Source: JAGRMG01 sp047975215 (lineage in GTDB: Bacteria > Pseudomonadota > Alphaproteobacteria > Rhodobacterales > Rhodobacteraceae). Taken from it: a stretch of DNA of 28,987 nt. Below are positions 10,411 through 18,399 of this stretch, in pieces. A program made the translations under genes and the position numbers. The notes beneath the pieces were generated by a model. The model had not been told where the DNA came from and made no database searches. It worked only from the letters and a program-made list of their open reading frames with translations. The number at the start of each line of letters is the position of its first letter. The first letter of the stretch is position 1. Location of the stretch: assembly GCA_047975215.1 (NCBI GenBank), contig JBKEDD010000016.1, positions 1 to 28,987 of the forward strand. Reading direction: 5' to 3'.

Positions 10411-11091
10411 TCATCCGTCGCCATCGTCTTGCCCCAGCAGCCGCGCCGCCAGTCTCGCGGTCACGTCGCGGCCTTCCGCCAGGGCGGTACGGTCCAGCCG
10501 TTCCACGATTGCCGCCGCCGACTCGAACGACCGGTCCATGCGCCGCACCAGCCAGGGGATCGTATCCGGTCTGGGCGTCACCTGCCGGTCGGCGAACAGC
10601 TTGGCCAGCACCGCGGCAAGCAGCGTGTCATCGGGCGGGGAAAGCGCGACATGCTGCGCGCCCTCGATCCGGCTTTGCAGGTCGGCCAACCCCAGGGCCC
10701 AACGATGCGGCGCCCGCCGCCCGGTCAGCAGCAGCGCATGGCCTTCGGCCAGAACCAGGTTGTGCAGATGAAACAGCGCCGCCTGCAACGCCGGGTCGGG
10801 CGCGAGGTCCGGCACGTCCTCGACCGCCAGCGGCCCAGAGGCGAGTTCGGGCACATCGCCATGTGTCAGGCTCTGGGCCGCGACGACGCGGGCACCTGTC
10901 TGCGCCGCCCAGACATGCGCCAGATGGGTCTTGCCCGATCCCGCCGGGCCGGAAAGCACGAGCTTGCCGCCGGGCCAGCCCCGTTGCGCCGTTACGGTTT
11001 CCACCGCCATGCGGTTGGCCGGCGATACGAAGAAATCCTCGCGCCCCAGCGCGGTGCGGCCGGGCAGGTCGAAACTCAGCTGGCGCGGCAT
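10411..11091 (-). CDS. hdaA: DnaA regulatory inactivator HdaA (DnaA-like AAA+ protein)
   Basis: This is a 226-residue homologue of the DnaA ATPase domain. The N-terminal QLSFDLP (residues 4-10) matches the beta-clamp-binding motif of Hda proteins. Walker A is GPAGSGKTH (48-56). The canonical Walker B acidic pair is replaced by LAVEDVPDL, and the C-terminal region has LDRTALAEGRDVT. There is no DNA-binding domain IV. With the DNA-loaded clamp it is expected to stimulate ATP hydrolysis by DnaA and limit re-initiation of replication. The start at 11091 lies 1 nt after the perM stop (TAACATG), so an in-frame extension upstream would lie within perM and is rejected. It belongs to the perM-hdaA-ppx operon. 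Confidence 0.9.
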   Translation of the reverse strand: MPRQLSFDLPGRTALGREDFFVSPANRMAVETVTAQRGWPGGKLVLSGPAGSGKTHLAHVWAAQTGARVVAAQSLTHGDVPELASGPLAVEDVPDLAPDPALQAALFHLHNLVLAEGHALLLTGRRAPHRWALGLADLQSRIEGAQHVALSPPDDTLLAAVLAKLFADRQVTPRPDTIPWLVRRMDRSFESAAAIVERLDRTALAEGRDVTARLAARLLGQDDGDG

Positions 11092-11092
11092 G

Positions 11093-12184
11093 TTACGGGG
11101 TGCCCCTCGACGAATTGTCGGGCGCGTCCTGCGCGTTGATGCCCAGATAGAGGCGGCTGTGCAGGTACTGGCTGACGGCGAACCGCGCCAGCACCCCGAT
11201 GGCGGCAGCCAGCGGCACCGCCACCAGCAGCCCGACAAAGCCGAACAGCGCCCCGAACACCGACATCGCCAGAAGCAGCCAGACCGGGTGCAGCCCGACC
11301 GAATGGCCCACCAGCCGCGGGGTCAGGAAATTGCCCTCGGTCACTTGTCCGATGACGAAGATCAGCGCCACCAGCCCGATCTGCACCCAATCCCCCCAGA
11401 ACTGGAACAGCGCCAGCCCGATCGCCAGCGCCCCGCCGATGAAGGCGCCAAGATAGGGAATGAACGTGACCAGCCCGGCGACAAAGCCGATGACCAGCCC
11501 GAATTGCAGCCCGACCGCGATCAGCGCCACGGCGTAATAGGTACCGAGAATGAGACAGACCGTCCCCATGCCGCGGATGAACGAGGCCAGCGTGGCGTCG
11601 ATCTCGCCGGCCAGGCGGCGGATCACCGGCTGATGGTCGCGCGGCAGCAATTCGTCGATGCGGGCGATCATGCGATCCCAGTCGAGCAGCATGTAGACCG
11701 CGACCACCGGCACGATCACCAGCACGAACAGCACGTTGATGACGGAAATGGCCGATTGAAGGGCGGTGGTCAGGATCTGGCCACCGCGTTCCTTGAGGCG
11801 GTCGCCAATGGCGGTCAGGGTTTGATGCGCGGTCGAATCCTGGTCCAGAAGGGATGGAAAATGGGTGTCGACAAAGCCGCGCAACTGGCTGAACAGCCGG
11901 GGAATGGTCTCGACCAGGTCGATTGCCTGCGCGATCAGCGTCGGGATCACCGACAGCGCCAGCACCATGAACAGAACCAGCGACAGCACCGTGATGACAG
12001 CCGTGGCGGCGACCCGCGACAGGCCGAAACGTTCCAGCCGGTCCGCCACCGGGTCGATGAAATAGGCAATCGCGCCGCCCAGCACGAAGGGCAGCAGCAC
12101 GTCGCCCAGAAACCACAGCACCACCGCGAGAACCACAAGCGCGATGCCCCAATAACGAAGCTGGTCTTTCACGGGAAGTGACAT
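11093..12184 (-). CDS. AI-2E/PerM family membrane protein
   Basis: This is a 363-residue integral inner-membrane protein with about seven or eight hydrophobic segments, paired at the N terminus (YWGIALVVLAVVLWFLGDVL and the following FVLGGAIAYFI), and later GFVAGLVTFIPYLGAFIGG. The segment IFVIGQVTEGNFLTPRLVG is highly characteristic of the PerM/AI-2E transporter family. Members export AI-2, act in Na+/H+ exchange, or remain unassigned, so the substrate here is unknown. The start at 12184 (MSLPVKDQL) has AGGA about 6 nt upstream; a longer in-frame ATG at 12238 has no such support. It is transcribed away from proS and leads the hdaA-ppx operon, a conserved alphaproteobacterial neighbourhood. 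Confidence 0.88.
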   Translation of the reverse strand: MSLPVKDQLRYWGIALVVLAVVLWFLGDVLLPFVLGGAIAYFIDPVADRLERFGLSRVAATAVITVLSLVLFMVLALSVIPTLIAQAIDLVETIPRLFSQLRGFVDTHFPSLLDQDSTAHQTLTAIGDRLKERGGQILTTALQSAISVINVLFVLVIVPVVAVYMLLDWDRMIARIDELLPRDHQPVIRRLAGEIDATLASFIRGMGTVCLILGTYYAVALIAVGLQFGLVIGFVAGLVTFIPYLGAFIGGALAIGLALFQFWGDWVQIGLVALIFVIGQVTEGNFLTPRLVGHSVGLHPVWLLLAMSVFGALFGFVGLLVAVPLAAAIGVLARFAVSQYLHSRLYLGINAQDAPDNSSRGTP

Positions 12185-12296
12185 CGAAATCCTATGGCGG
12201 CGGCATTGTTGTACACATTGCGCATGCGCGGCGCCCATGCAAGCGCCGATGATCGCACCGGCCGCCCTGCGCCGCGGCCGGTCCGCCGATGGCCGA

Positions 12297-12325
12297 TTGC
12301 CTGACCGCCCGCTTTCGCATAGACC
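12297..12325 (+). promoter_or_regulatory. Weak candidate promoter for proS
   Basis: TTGCCT (12297-12302) and TAGACC (12320-12325) are separated by 17 nt. A start near 12332 would give a leader of about 26 nt before the proS ATG at 12358. Both hexamers match the sigma-70 consensus only partly, so this is tentative. Confidence 0.3.
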
Positions 12326-12357
12326 GCCGCCAACGCCATCCGAACGAGAGAGTGAAC

Positions 12358-13713
12358 ATGCGCCTGTCCCGCTATTTCCTGCCAGTGCTCAGGGAAAACC
12401 CGTCCGAGGCCCAGATCGTGAGCCATCGGCTGATGCTGCGCGCCGGCATGATCAAGCAGGCCGCCGCCGGTATCTATTCCTGGCTGCCGCTGGGCTTCAA
12501 GGTGCTGCGCAAGCTGGAAAACATCGTGCACGAGGAACAGATCAGGGCCGGTCACATCCCGATGCTGATGCCGACGCTGCAATCGGCCGATCTGTGGCGC
12601 GAAAGCGGGCGCTATGACGCCTACGGGCCGGAAATGCTGCGCATCCGCGACCGCCACGACCGCGACATGCTGTATGGCCCCACCAACGAGGAACTGATCA
12701 CCGACATCTTCCGCGGCCATGTCGGCAGCTACAAGGATCTGCCGCTGACGCTTTATCACGTTCAGTGGAAGTTCCGCGACGAGATCCGGCCGCGCTTCGG
12801 GGTCATGCGCGGGCGCGAATTCCTGATGAAGGACGGCTACAATTTCGACCTGACGCGCGAGGATGCGCTGCACGCCTATAACCGCCACCTGGTCAGCTAT
12901 CTGCGCACCTACGAACGCATGGGGCTTCAGGCGATCCCGATGCGCGCCGATTCGGGCCCGATCGGCGGCGACGACACCCATGAATTCCTGGTGCTGGCCG
13001 AGACCGGCGAATCCGAGGTCTTCTATGACAGCGCCGTGACCGACATCCGGCTGGGCGAACGCGAGATCGACTATGACGACGTGGCCCAGTGCCGCGCGGT
13101 GATGGAGGAATTCACGGCGCTGTATGCCCGCACCGACGAGACCCACGATGCCGCCCTGTTCGACAAGATCCCCGAGGCGCGCCGCCGCTCGGCGCGCGGC
13201 ATCGAGGTCGGGCAAATATTCTACTTTGGCACCAAGTACTCCGAACCGATGGGCGCCACCGTGCAGGGGCCGGACGGGGCGCAGGTGCCGGTTCACATGG
13301 GCAGCCACGGCATCGGCGTATCGCGTCTGGTCGGCGCCATCATCGAGGCCAGCCACGACGAAAAGGGTATCATCTGGCCCGAGGGGGTGACGCCCTACCA
13401 CGTCGGCATCGTCAATCTCAAACAGGGCGATGATGGCGCGGATGCGGCCTGCGAACGGCTTTATGGGGCGCTGCAGGCCGCCGGGCTGGAACCGCTTTAT
13501 GACGACCGCGACGAACGCGCCGGCGGCAAGTTCGCCACCATGGACCTGATCGGCCTGCCCTGGCGGATCACGGTCGGGCCGCGCGGCCTCAAGCACGCCG
13601 TGGTGGAACTGACCTCGCGCCGCACCGGCCACAGCGAGGAACTGCCGCCCGAAGCGGCGGTGGCGAAGGTGGTGGAGATCTATGCACGCCACCCCGATTC
13701 CGCCGGGATCTGA
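12358..13713 (+). CDS. proS: Prolyl-tRNA synthetase, short alphaproteobacterial form
   Basis: This is a 451-residue class II aminoacyl-tRNA synthetase that charges tRNA-Pro with proline in the cytoplasm. Visible class II elements are YGPTNEELITDIF, motif 2 (FGVMRGREFLMKDGYNFD) and motif 3 (GSHGIGVSRLVGAIIE), followed by a C-terminal anticodon-binding domain (GGKFATMDLIGLPWRITVG). It is much shorter than the E. coli enzyme (572 residues) because the editing insertion between motifs 2 and 3 is reduced. This is the usual alphaproteobacterial form, in which clearance of Ala-tRNA-Pro is left to a separate protein. The start at 12358 (MRLSRYFLPVLRENP) matches the family; an in-frame ATG at 12289 adds non-conserved residues. 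Confidence 0.97.
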   Translation: MRLSRYFLPVLRENPSEAQIVSHRLMLRAGMIKQAAAGIYSWLPLGFKVLRKLENIVHEEQIRAGHIPMLMPTLQSADLWRESGRYDAYGPEMLRIRDRHDRDMLYGPTNEELITDIFRGHVGSYKDLPLTLYHVQWKFRDEIRPRFGVMRGREFLMKDGYNFDLTREDALHAYNRHLVSYLRTYERMGLQAIPMRADSGPIGGDDTHEFLVLAETGESEVFYDSAVTDIRLGEREIDYDDVAQCRAVMEEFTALYARTDETHDAALFDKIPEARRRSARGIEVGQIFYFGTKYSEPMGATVQGPDGAQVPVHMGSHGIGVSRLVGAIIEASHDEKGIIWPEGVTPYHVGIVNLKQGDDGADAACERLYGALQAAGLEPLYDDRDERAGGKFATMDLIGLPWRITVGPRGLKHAVVELTSRRTGHSEELPPEAAVAKVVEIYARHPDSAGI

Positions 13714-13733
13714 GGCGCCCGCCCTGCAATGAA

Positions 13734-13770
13734 AGGCAGCGCCCGAACCTGGGAAGATCGGGCGCTGCCT
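13734..13770 (+). terminator. Strong hairpin, probable terminator between proS and the opposing gene
   Basis: A perfect 13-bp inverted repeat pairs 13734-13746 (AGGCAGCGCCCGA) with 13758-13770 (TCGGGCGCTGCCT) around an 11-nt loop. It lies 21 nt after the proS stop and 42 nt before the stop of the convergent gene, so it can serve both strands. The + side lacks a real T run; the - side has a short TTTC. Confidence 0.7.
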
Positions 13771-13811
13771 GCCTTCGCCCGCGCGGCAAGGCCCCGGGGC
13801 GCAGAATTGGC

Positions 13812-14168
13812 CTAGCTGGTCTGCGGCGCCAGCATCAGTTCGCCGGCCGCCTGCCGGCCGGGCAGGGCGCGTACCGCGGGCCGGCCGAGACGGGCCGCCA
13901 GTTTGCGAAGCGACGTGCCGAGAAAGCGCAGTGAACACAGCGGTTCGCCGCAGTCGCAGCGCACCAGGACCAGACGCCCGTGCCGGATCGCCAGACCATA
14001 GCCCTTGGCGCGCAACGTGTCGGCCAGTTCGACCCAGCTTTCGGCGCGTTCGAGCAGCGGGCACAGCCAGGCCCGTAGCAGGGCCGCGGATTCGCTGTCC
14101 ATGTCGGGGCTGTCGAACGGTGCGGCCTGCCGTGGGCGGTCCGGCGGGGTTGAAAGATCGGATGCCAT
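13812..14168 (-). CDS. Hypothetical protein with Cys-rich core
   Basis: This is a 118-residue protein I do not recognise. The N-terminal 35 residues are polar and Pro-rich and probably disordered. The core (SESAALLRAWLCPLLERAES onward) looks helical, followed by a basic strand with RCDCGEPLCSL, whose three closely spaced Cys could bind metal, then FLGTSLRKLAARLGR. There is no signal peptide or membrane segment. The ATG at 14168 is preferred because GAGGTGAG lies 5-12 nt upstream; a TTG at 14216 would add 16 residues. It is a single gene, convergent with proS and divergent from lolC. Confidence 0.55.
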   Translation of the reverse strand: MASDLSTPPDRPRQAAPFDSPDMDSESAALLRAWLCPLLERAESWVELADTLRAKGYGLAIRHGRLVLVRCDCGEPLCSLRFLGTSLRKLAARLGRPAVRALPGRQAAGELMLAPQTS

Positions 14169-14438
14169 CGTGCTCACCTCTGCGATCCTCTGCGTCTGCG
14201 GCGGTTCGGGTTCCAATCATGCTGGCCTTGTCGGAGCGGGCAAAAGATTCCGCCGAGTTGCATCAATTTGGCCGTCGATTGTGCCATATCCAGCGACATT
14301 TCGGGGCGTCTGCCGGGCATCTTGCGGCAACCGGAAACAGGTACGCCGCCAGGACGCGCCGGACGGTCCGGAAGGCCGGCGATTCGATACTTCGCAAGCT
14401 GCGCGAAAGCGCCGCCGCCATCGTCGCGGGCATCGCGC

Positions 14439-14467
14439 TTGACCGCCCAACCGGCGCAAAATAGGTT
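14439..14467 (+). promoter_or_regulatory. Candidate sigma-70 promoter of lolCD
   Basis: TTGACC (14439-14444) and TAGGTT (14462-14467) are separated by 17 nt, with the -35 in the CTTGAC form common in alphaproteobacterial housekeeping promoters. Predicted initiation near 14474 gives a leader of about 20 nt to the lolC ATG at 14494. The rest of the 325-bp gap 14169-14493 shows no gene or RNA that I can recognise. Confidence 0.55.
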
Positions 14468-14493
14468 GCGCCGAACCTCGTCGCGGAGCAGTC

Positions 14494-15780
14494 ATGGCCG
14501 GCGCCCCTCCACCTTTCGCCCCCTACGAATGGATGATCGCCTGGCGCTATCTGCGGGCGCGGCGCGCCGAAGGCGGCGTCAGCGTCATGACGTGGATTTC
14601 GCTGATCGGTATCACGCTCGCGGTATTCGCGCTGATTGCCACTCTGGCGGTGCGCTCGGGCTTCCGTTCGGAATTCGTCGGCACCATTCTTGGCGCCAAC
14701 GCCCATGTCACCGTCTACAGCGCAGGGCAGACGACCTCACAGGGCGGCATCGACCGCACGCTGCGCGACTATGACGCCGTTGCCGAACGGGTGGCGCAGG
14801 TGCCCGGCGTGGTCCGGGTGGCGCCGCTGATAAGGGGGCAGGTGATGATCTCGCATCGCGGGCGCAATGCCGGGGCACAGGTGTTCGGGATCGGTGCCGC
14901 CGACCTGGCCTCGCTGCCCGCGATCGCGCAGGGCGAACAGGCGGCGGGCGATCTGTCGCGCTTCGAAAGCGGCATCGCGATCGGATCGGGCGTTGCGCGC
15001 GAGATCGGGGCAGGGGTCGGCGACCGGGTCAAGCTGATCTCGCCGGACGGCGCGCGAACCCCGATGGGTACAAGTCCGCGCGTCAATGCCTACGAGGTCG
15101 TCTATGTGTTCACCGCCGGGCGCTATGATATCGACCGAACCCGCGTCTACATGCCCTTTGGCGAGGCGCAGTCCTATTTCAACCGCGATGGCGTGGCCGA
15201 TGAACTGGAGGTGATGGTGGCCGAACCCGAAGCGGTGGATGCCATGGCCTTGCCGATTCTGCGGGCGGCCGGCGAGAACGCCCAGGTCTGGACATGGCGC
15301 GACGCGAGCGGCGGCTTCCTGCGCGCGCTCGAGGTCGAGGACAACGTTATGTTCGTGATCCTGTCGATCCTGGTGCTGATTGCGGCGATGAACATCGTTT
15401 CGGGGCTGATCATGCTGGTCAAGAACAAGGGCCGCGACATCGGCATCCTGCGCACCATCGGCCTGTCCGAAGGCTCGGTGCTGCGGGTGTTCTTCATCTG
15501 CGGCGCCTTCACCGGGCTGATCGGCACCCTGTGCGGCGTCATTCTGGGCTGTCTGTTCGCGATCTATATCGACCCGATCTTTTCCTTCGTGAACTACGCC
15601 ATGGGCGGGGGCGTATGGGATCCGGCGATCCGGGGCATCTACAGCCTGCCGGCCGAACTGCACCTTTCCGATGTCGCCAAGGCAGTGGCGCTTTCGCTGG
15701 GCCTGTCCTTCGTCGTCACCATCTTCCCGGCCCGTCGGGCGGCGCGGCTGAACCCGGTCGAGGCGCTGCGCTATGAGTGA
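14494..15780 (+). CDS. lolC: Lipoprotein-releasing ABC transporter permease (LolC/LolE family)
   Basis: This is a 428-residue inner-membrane permease that, with LolD, extracts outer-membrane lipoproteins and passes them to LolA. It has an N-terminal transmembrane helix (about residues 32-55, MTWISLIGITLAVFALIA), a large periplasmic MacB-like domain (about 60-275, including VVRVAPLIRGQ), and a C-terminal FtsX-like domain with three helices. The domain contains NIVSGLIMLVKNKGRDIGIL and ends in PARRAARLNPVEALRYE, the family signature. Only one permease gene is present, as in many alphaproteobacteria, so the complex is presumably (LolC/E)2-LolD2 rather than LolCDE. Its end overlaps lolD by 8 nt. 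Confidence 0.94.
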   Translation: MAGAPPPFAPYEWMIAWRYLRARRAEGGVSVMTWISLIGITLAVFALIATLAVRSGFRSEFVGTILGANAHVTVYSAGQTTSQGGIDRTLRDYDAVAERVAQVPGVVRVAPLIRGQVMISHRGRNAGAQVFGIGAADLASLPAIAQGEQAAGDLSRFESGIAIGSGVAREIGAGVGDRVKLISPDGARTPMGTSPRVNAYEVVYVFTAGRYDIDRTRVYMPFGEAQSYFNRDGVADELEVMVAEPEAVDAMALPILRAAGENAQVWTWRDASGGFLRALEVEDNVMFVILSILVLIAAMNIVSGLIMLVKNKGRDIGILRTIGLSEGSVLRVFFICGAFTGLIGTLCGVILGCLFAIYIDPIFSFVNYAMGGGVWDPAIRGIYSLPAELHLSDVAKAVALSLGLSFVVTIFPARRAARLNPVEALRYE

Positions 15781-16453
15781 TGCGGTGCTGTGCCTGTCGG
15801 GCATCGAAAAGACCTATAACCGCGGCCAGCCCGGCGAAGTCGGTGTGCTGCGCGGCCTGGATCTGAAGGTGGCGCCGGGCGAAGTGGTGGCGCTGGTGGC
15901 GCCTTCGGGCGCGGGCAAGTCCACGCTCTTGCACATTGCCGGGCTTCTGGACACGCCGGACAAGGGCCGCGTGAGCATCGCCGGGCAGGACATGACCGGG
16001 CGCGGCGACCGGGCACGCACGGCAGTACGGCGGCGCGATGTCGGCTTTGTCTACCAGTTCCATCACCTGCTGCCCGAGTTCTCGGCCATCGAGAACGTGA
16101 TCCTGCCGCAACGGGCCAACGGCGTTCCGGCCCCCGAGGCGCTGGCGCGTGCGCGTGATCTTCTGGCCGCCGTCGGGGTTGGCGGGCGCGGCGATCATCG
16201 CCCGGCGGCGCTGTCGGGGGGTGAACAGCAGCGCGTCGCGTTCTGCCGGGCGCTGGCCAACCGGCCGCGGCTCTTGCTGGCCGACGAACCCACCGGCAAT
16301 CTCGACCCGGCGACATCTGACCGGGTCTTTGCCGCCCTGATGGATCTGGTGGCCGCAACCGGCCTGTCGGCGCTGATCGCCACCCACAACCTCGCCCTCG
16401 CGGCGCAGATGCATCGGGTGCTAAGGCTGGAACGGGGCCGGCTGGCCGACTGA
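15773..16453 (+). CDS. lolD: Lipoprotein-releasing ABC transporter ATP-binding protein
   Basis: This is a 226-residue cytoplasmic ABC ATPase. Walker A is APSGAGKST (residues 43-51; the first position is Ala rather than the usual Gly), the Q-loop region is GFVYQFHHLLPEFSAIENV, the signature is LSGGEQQRV (about 146-154), and Walker B is LLLADEPTGNLD. The LolD/MacB-type sequence QFHHLLPEFSA, together with the overlap with the lolC permease gene, identifies it as LolD. It powers release of lipoproteins from the inner membrane. Confidence 0.95.
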   Translation: MSDAVLCLSGIEKTYNRGQPGEVGVLRGLDLKVAPGEVVALVAPSGAGKSTLLHIAGLLDTPDKGRVSIAGQDMTGRGDRARTAVRRRDVGFVYQFHHLLPEFSAIENVILPQRANGVPAPEALARARDLLAAVGVGGRGDHRPAALSGGEQQRVAFCRALANRPRLLLADEPTGNLDPATSDRVFAALMDLVAATGLSALIATHNLALAAQMHRVLRLERGRLAD

Positions 16454-16532
16454 ACATGCCTCCCCTGGGCCGGAAACGACTACACGGCACAGCGCGGCGC
16501 GCCGGGCACGCCCCCCTGTACGGCGCCGGGCA

Positions 16533-16967
16533 TCAGGCCAGTTGCGTCACCCAGACCCCGAGGCCCATCAGCGCGATGCCGCCCGCCCGCATCGGCGACA
16601 GCGGGTTGACCTGCGCCCCGAGCAGGCCGAAATGGTCGATTGCGGCGGCGCTGACCAGTTGCCCCACAAGCACGAAGAACACCGCGTTGCCGACCCCGAA
16701 ATGCGGCGCCACGTGTGTAATCGACAGCACGTAGAAGGCGACCAGCAGCCCGGCCAGGAATAGGTGGCGCGGAGCGTTGCCCAGTTCGCCCAGCGGTTGG
16801 GTGCCGGTGAAGGCCAGCAGCATCAGCGTGGCCGAAAACGCCACCGCGAACAGCACCGCTGCCGCCGCCGTCGGCGATCCGATCAACTGGCCCAGGGCTG
16901 CGTTCAGCGCCGCCAGCACGGGAATGCCGACCCCTGCCGCCAGCATGATCAGCGCGTAGTGGGTCAT
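16533..16967 (-). CDS. Small DMT-superfamily membrane protein (DUF606/YdcZ type)
   Basis: This is a 144-residue hydrophobic protein with four or five transmembrane helices. IMLAAGVGIPVLAALNAALG at the N terminus and APHFGVGNAVFFVLVGQLVS in the second half are typical of DUF606/YdcZ proteins. These resemble half of a drug/metabolite transporter, and the substrate is unknown. AAAGGA lies 8 nt upstream of the ATG. It is convergent with lolD and divergent from the cytochrome trio, with 121 bp between the two starts, so the FNR-type box there could affect either direction. Confidence 0.83.
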   Translation of the reverse strand: MTHYALIMLAAGVGIPVLAALNAALGQLIGSPTAAAAVLFAVAFSATLMLLAFTGTQPLGELGNAPRHLFLAGLLVAFYVLSITHVAPHFGVGNAVFFVLVGQLVSAAAIDHFGLLGAQVNPLSPMRAGGIALMGLGVWVTQLA

Positions 16968-17012
16968 CTCGGGGTCCTTTCTTCACTGCCGGTTCCGGTG
17001 CGATCCCGGGTC

Positions 17013-17026
17013 TTGATCTGAATCAT
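17013..17026. promoter_or_regulatory. FNR/FnrL-type binding site upstream of cytochrome trio
   Basis: The sequence TTGAT-CTGA-ATCAT matches the FNR/FnrL consensus TTGAT-N4-ATCAA at 9 of 10 conserved bases. It is centred about 69 nt before the first cytochrome start. If it acts at about -41, initiation would fall near 17061, leaving a leader of about 28 nt. CRP-like proteins such as Dnr or NnrR can bind the same sequence. Confidence 0.6.
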
Positions 17027-17088
17027 TGCGGCAATCACCGTGCCGGGCAAGCCTTTGTGCGACGCCGCCGCCGAGAGTTTCCCAACGC

Positions 17089-17520
17089 ATGCGCCAGCTT
17101 CTCGCCCCCCTTGCCGCAACCGGCCTGGCGATGATTTCGGCCTGCGCGACCGGCGGTGCGACCGGGGCGGTGCCGTCGGGTGCGTCGCTCTACCGGCAGC
17201 ACTGCGTATCCTGCCACGGCCCGGATGGGGCGGGCGATGGGCCGGCGGCCGCAGACCTGGCACGACCGCCCGCCGATCTGCGTGTGCTTGCGGCGGCCAA
17301 TGGCGGCGTGTTTCCGGCCGAAAGGGTGATGGCGACGATCCATGGCTATCCGGGCAAGGATCATGCGGCATTGATGCCCGAATTCGGGCCCATGCTCGAC
17401 AGCGTGCCGATGATCTGGAACGCGGCGGACGGGCGCGGGATACCGACGCCCTCGGCGCTGGTGGCACTGGCGGAGCATGTCGAAACATTGCAGGATCGGC
17501 CAACCCCTGCGCCACAATGA
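17089..17520 (+). CDS. c-type cytochrome lipoprotein (first of three paralogues)
   Basis: This is a 143-residue predicted lipoprotein. The leader ends in the lipobox ISAC, with Cys19 the acylation site, so the protein should be membrane-anchored facing the periplasm. It has a single class I cytochrome c domain: CVSCH (residues 39-43) binds haem covalently and Met96 in MPEFG is the likely sixth ligand. The FPAERVMATIHGY segment between them is shared with the next two genes. The ATG at 17089 starts a proper lipoprotein signal; an in-frame codon at 17026 does not. It lies behind an FNR-type box and is followed after 11 nt by the second cytochrome. Electron donor and acceptor are unknown. Confidence 0.88.
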   Translation: MRQLLAPLAATGLAMISACATGGATGAVPSGASLYRQHCVSCHGPDGAGDGPAAADLARPPADLRVLAAANGGVFPAERVMATIHGYPGKDHAALMPEFGPMLDSVPMIWNAADGRGIPTPSALVALAEHVETLQDRPTPAPQ

Positions 17521-17531
17521 GGAGAGAGCAT

Positions 17532-17936
17532 ATGCGAATCGTTTCATGGATCGGGACTGCGGCGCTGGCGGTGCTGGCCTTGCCCGCATCGGCACAGGAT
17601 GCCGGGAGGGGCGCGGAACTCTACCGCGCGCATTGCGCCACCTGCCACGGGATCGAAGCCACGGGTCAGGGGCCGATGGCCGGCGCGCTGGTGATCAAGC
17701 CGGCCGACCTGACCACGCTCGCGGCCCGCAACGGCGGCGAATTTCCCGTCGAACGGGTGGTCATGCGCATCGACGGGCGCGACCCGCTGGTAAGCCACGG
17801 CAGCCCGATGCCGGTCTACGGCCATTTCTTCGAGGGACGCGACAAGGGGGTGAAGGCACCCAGCGGCCAGCCGATCATGACCAGCGAACCGATCGTCGAT
17901 CTGCTGACCTATCTGCAATCGCTCCAGGCAAGCTGA
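17532..17936 (+). CDS. Soluble periplasmic c-type cytochrome (second of three)
   Basis: This is a 134-residue protein with a cleavable signal peptide (MRIVSWIGTAALAVLALPAS, cleavage after SAQ or ASA) and no lipobox Cys, so it should be free in the periplasm. Haem attachment is CATCH (residues 35-39), and Met93 in MPVYG is the probable axial ligand. ADLTTLAARNGGEFPVERVV aligns with the corresponding parts of the flanking genes. Relative to them it has an insertion after MPVYG (FFEGRDKGVKAPSGQ). AGGAG lies just upstream of the ATG. Being soluble between two anchored paralogues, it could shuttle electrons between them; that is inference. Confidence 0.88.
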   Translation: MRIVSWIGTAALAVLALPASAQDAGRGAELYRAHCATCHGIEATGQGPMAGALVIKPADLTTLAARNGGEFPVERVVMRIDGRDPLVSHGSPMPVYGHFFEGRDKGVKAPSGQPIMTSEPIVDLLTYLQSLQAS

Positions 17937-17947
17937 CGGAGGCCGGT

Positions 17948-18358
17948 ATGATCCGCAACCCTGTGCCCGCCGCGCCGCTGCTGGCGGTCCTGGCCGCTGC
18001 TCTGGCCGCCTGCGCCGCCGATGAAATGCCGGGCCCGGAGGAGGGCGCGGCAATCTATGCCGAAAACTGCACCGCCTGCCACGGCTATCGCGGCGAGGGC
18101 GGCGACCTGATCGGCGGCCAAAACGCGCCGGACCTGACCCGGATCGCCGCGCGCAACGACGGGACGTTCCCTCGCGCGCAGGTGCTGAGCCAGATCGACG
18201 GCTATCATCGCGGCCAGGTGTCCGGTGCGGTCATGCCGGAATACGGCCTGCTGCTTGATGGCGATCTTGTGCCGGTCGAGGTCGATGGCGTGATGACCCC
18301 CACGCCGCGCCCGCTGGCGGCCATTCTGGCGCATCTGGAAAGTATCCAGGTGCCGTGA
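17948..18358 (+). CDS. c-type cytochrome lipoprotein (third of three)
   Basis: This is a 136-residue predicted lipoprotein with lipobox LAAC (Cys22). The haem motif is CTACH (residues 41-45) and the probable axial ligand is Met96 in MPEYG. The conserved block LTRIAARNDGTFPRAQVLSQ and the ending ILAHLESIQ match the first and second genes, showing descent by tandem duplication. It starts 11 nt after the second cytochrome's stop, with GGAGG upstream, so the three form one operon. A short GGCGG-TCGG-CCGCC hairpin (18372-18385) follows the stop, but without a T tract. Confidence 0.88.
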   Translation: MIRNPVPAAPLLAVLAAALAACAADEMPGPEEGAAIYAENCTACHGYRGEGGDLIGGQNAPDLTRIAARNDGTFPRAQVLSQIDGYHRGQVSGAVMPEYGLLLDGDLVPVEVDGVMTPTPRPLAAILAHLESIQVP

Positions 18359-18399
18359 TCCGAGTGGCCCGGGCGGTCGGCCGCCGCTGGGTGCACGGA

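Noticed and set aside
9436..11139. Long open frame of 567 codons on the plus strand across ppx and hdaA
   Set aside because: Its translation is Arg-, His- and Gln-rich without motifs, and it lies opposite two well-supported genes; it is a by-product of high GC.
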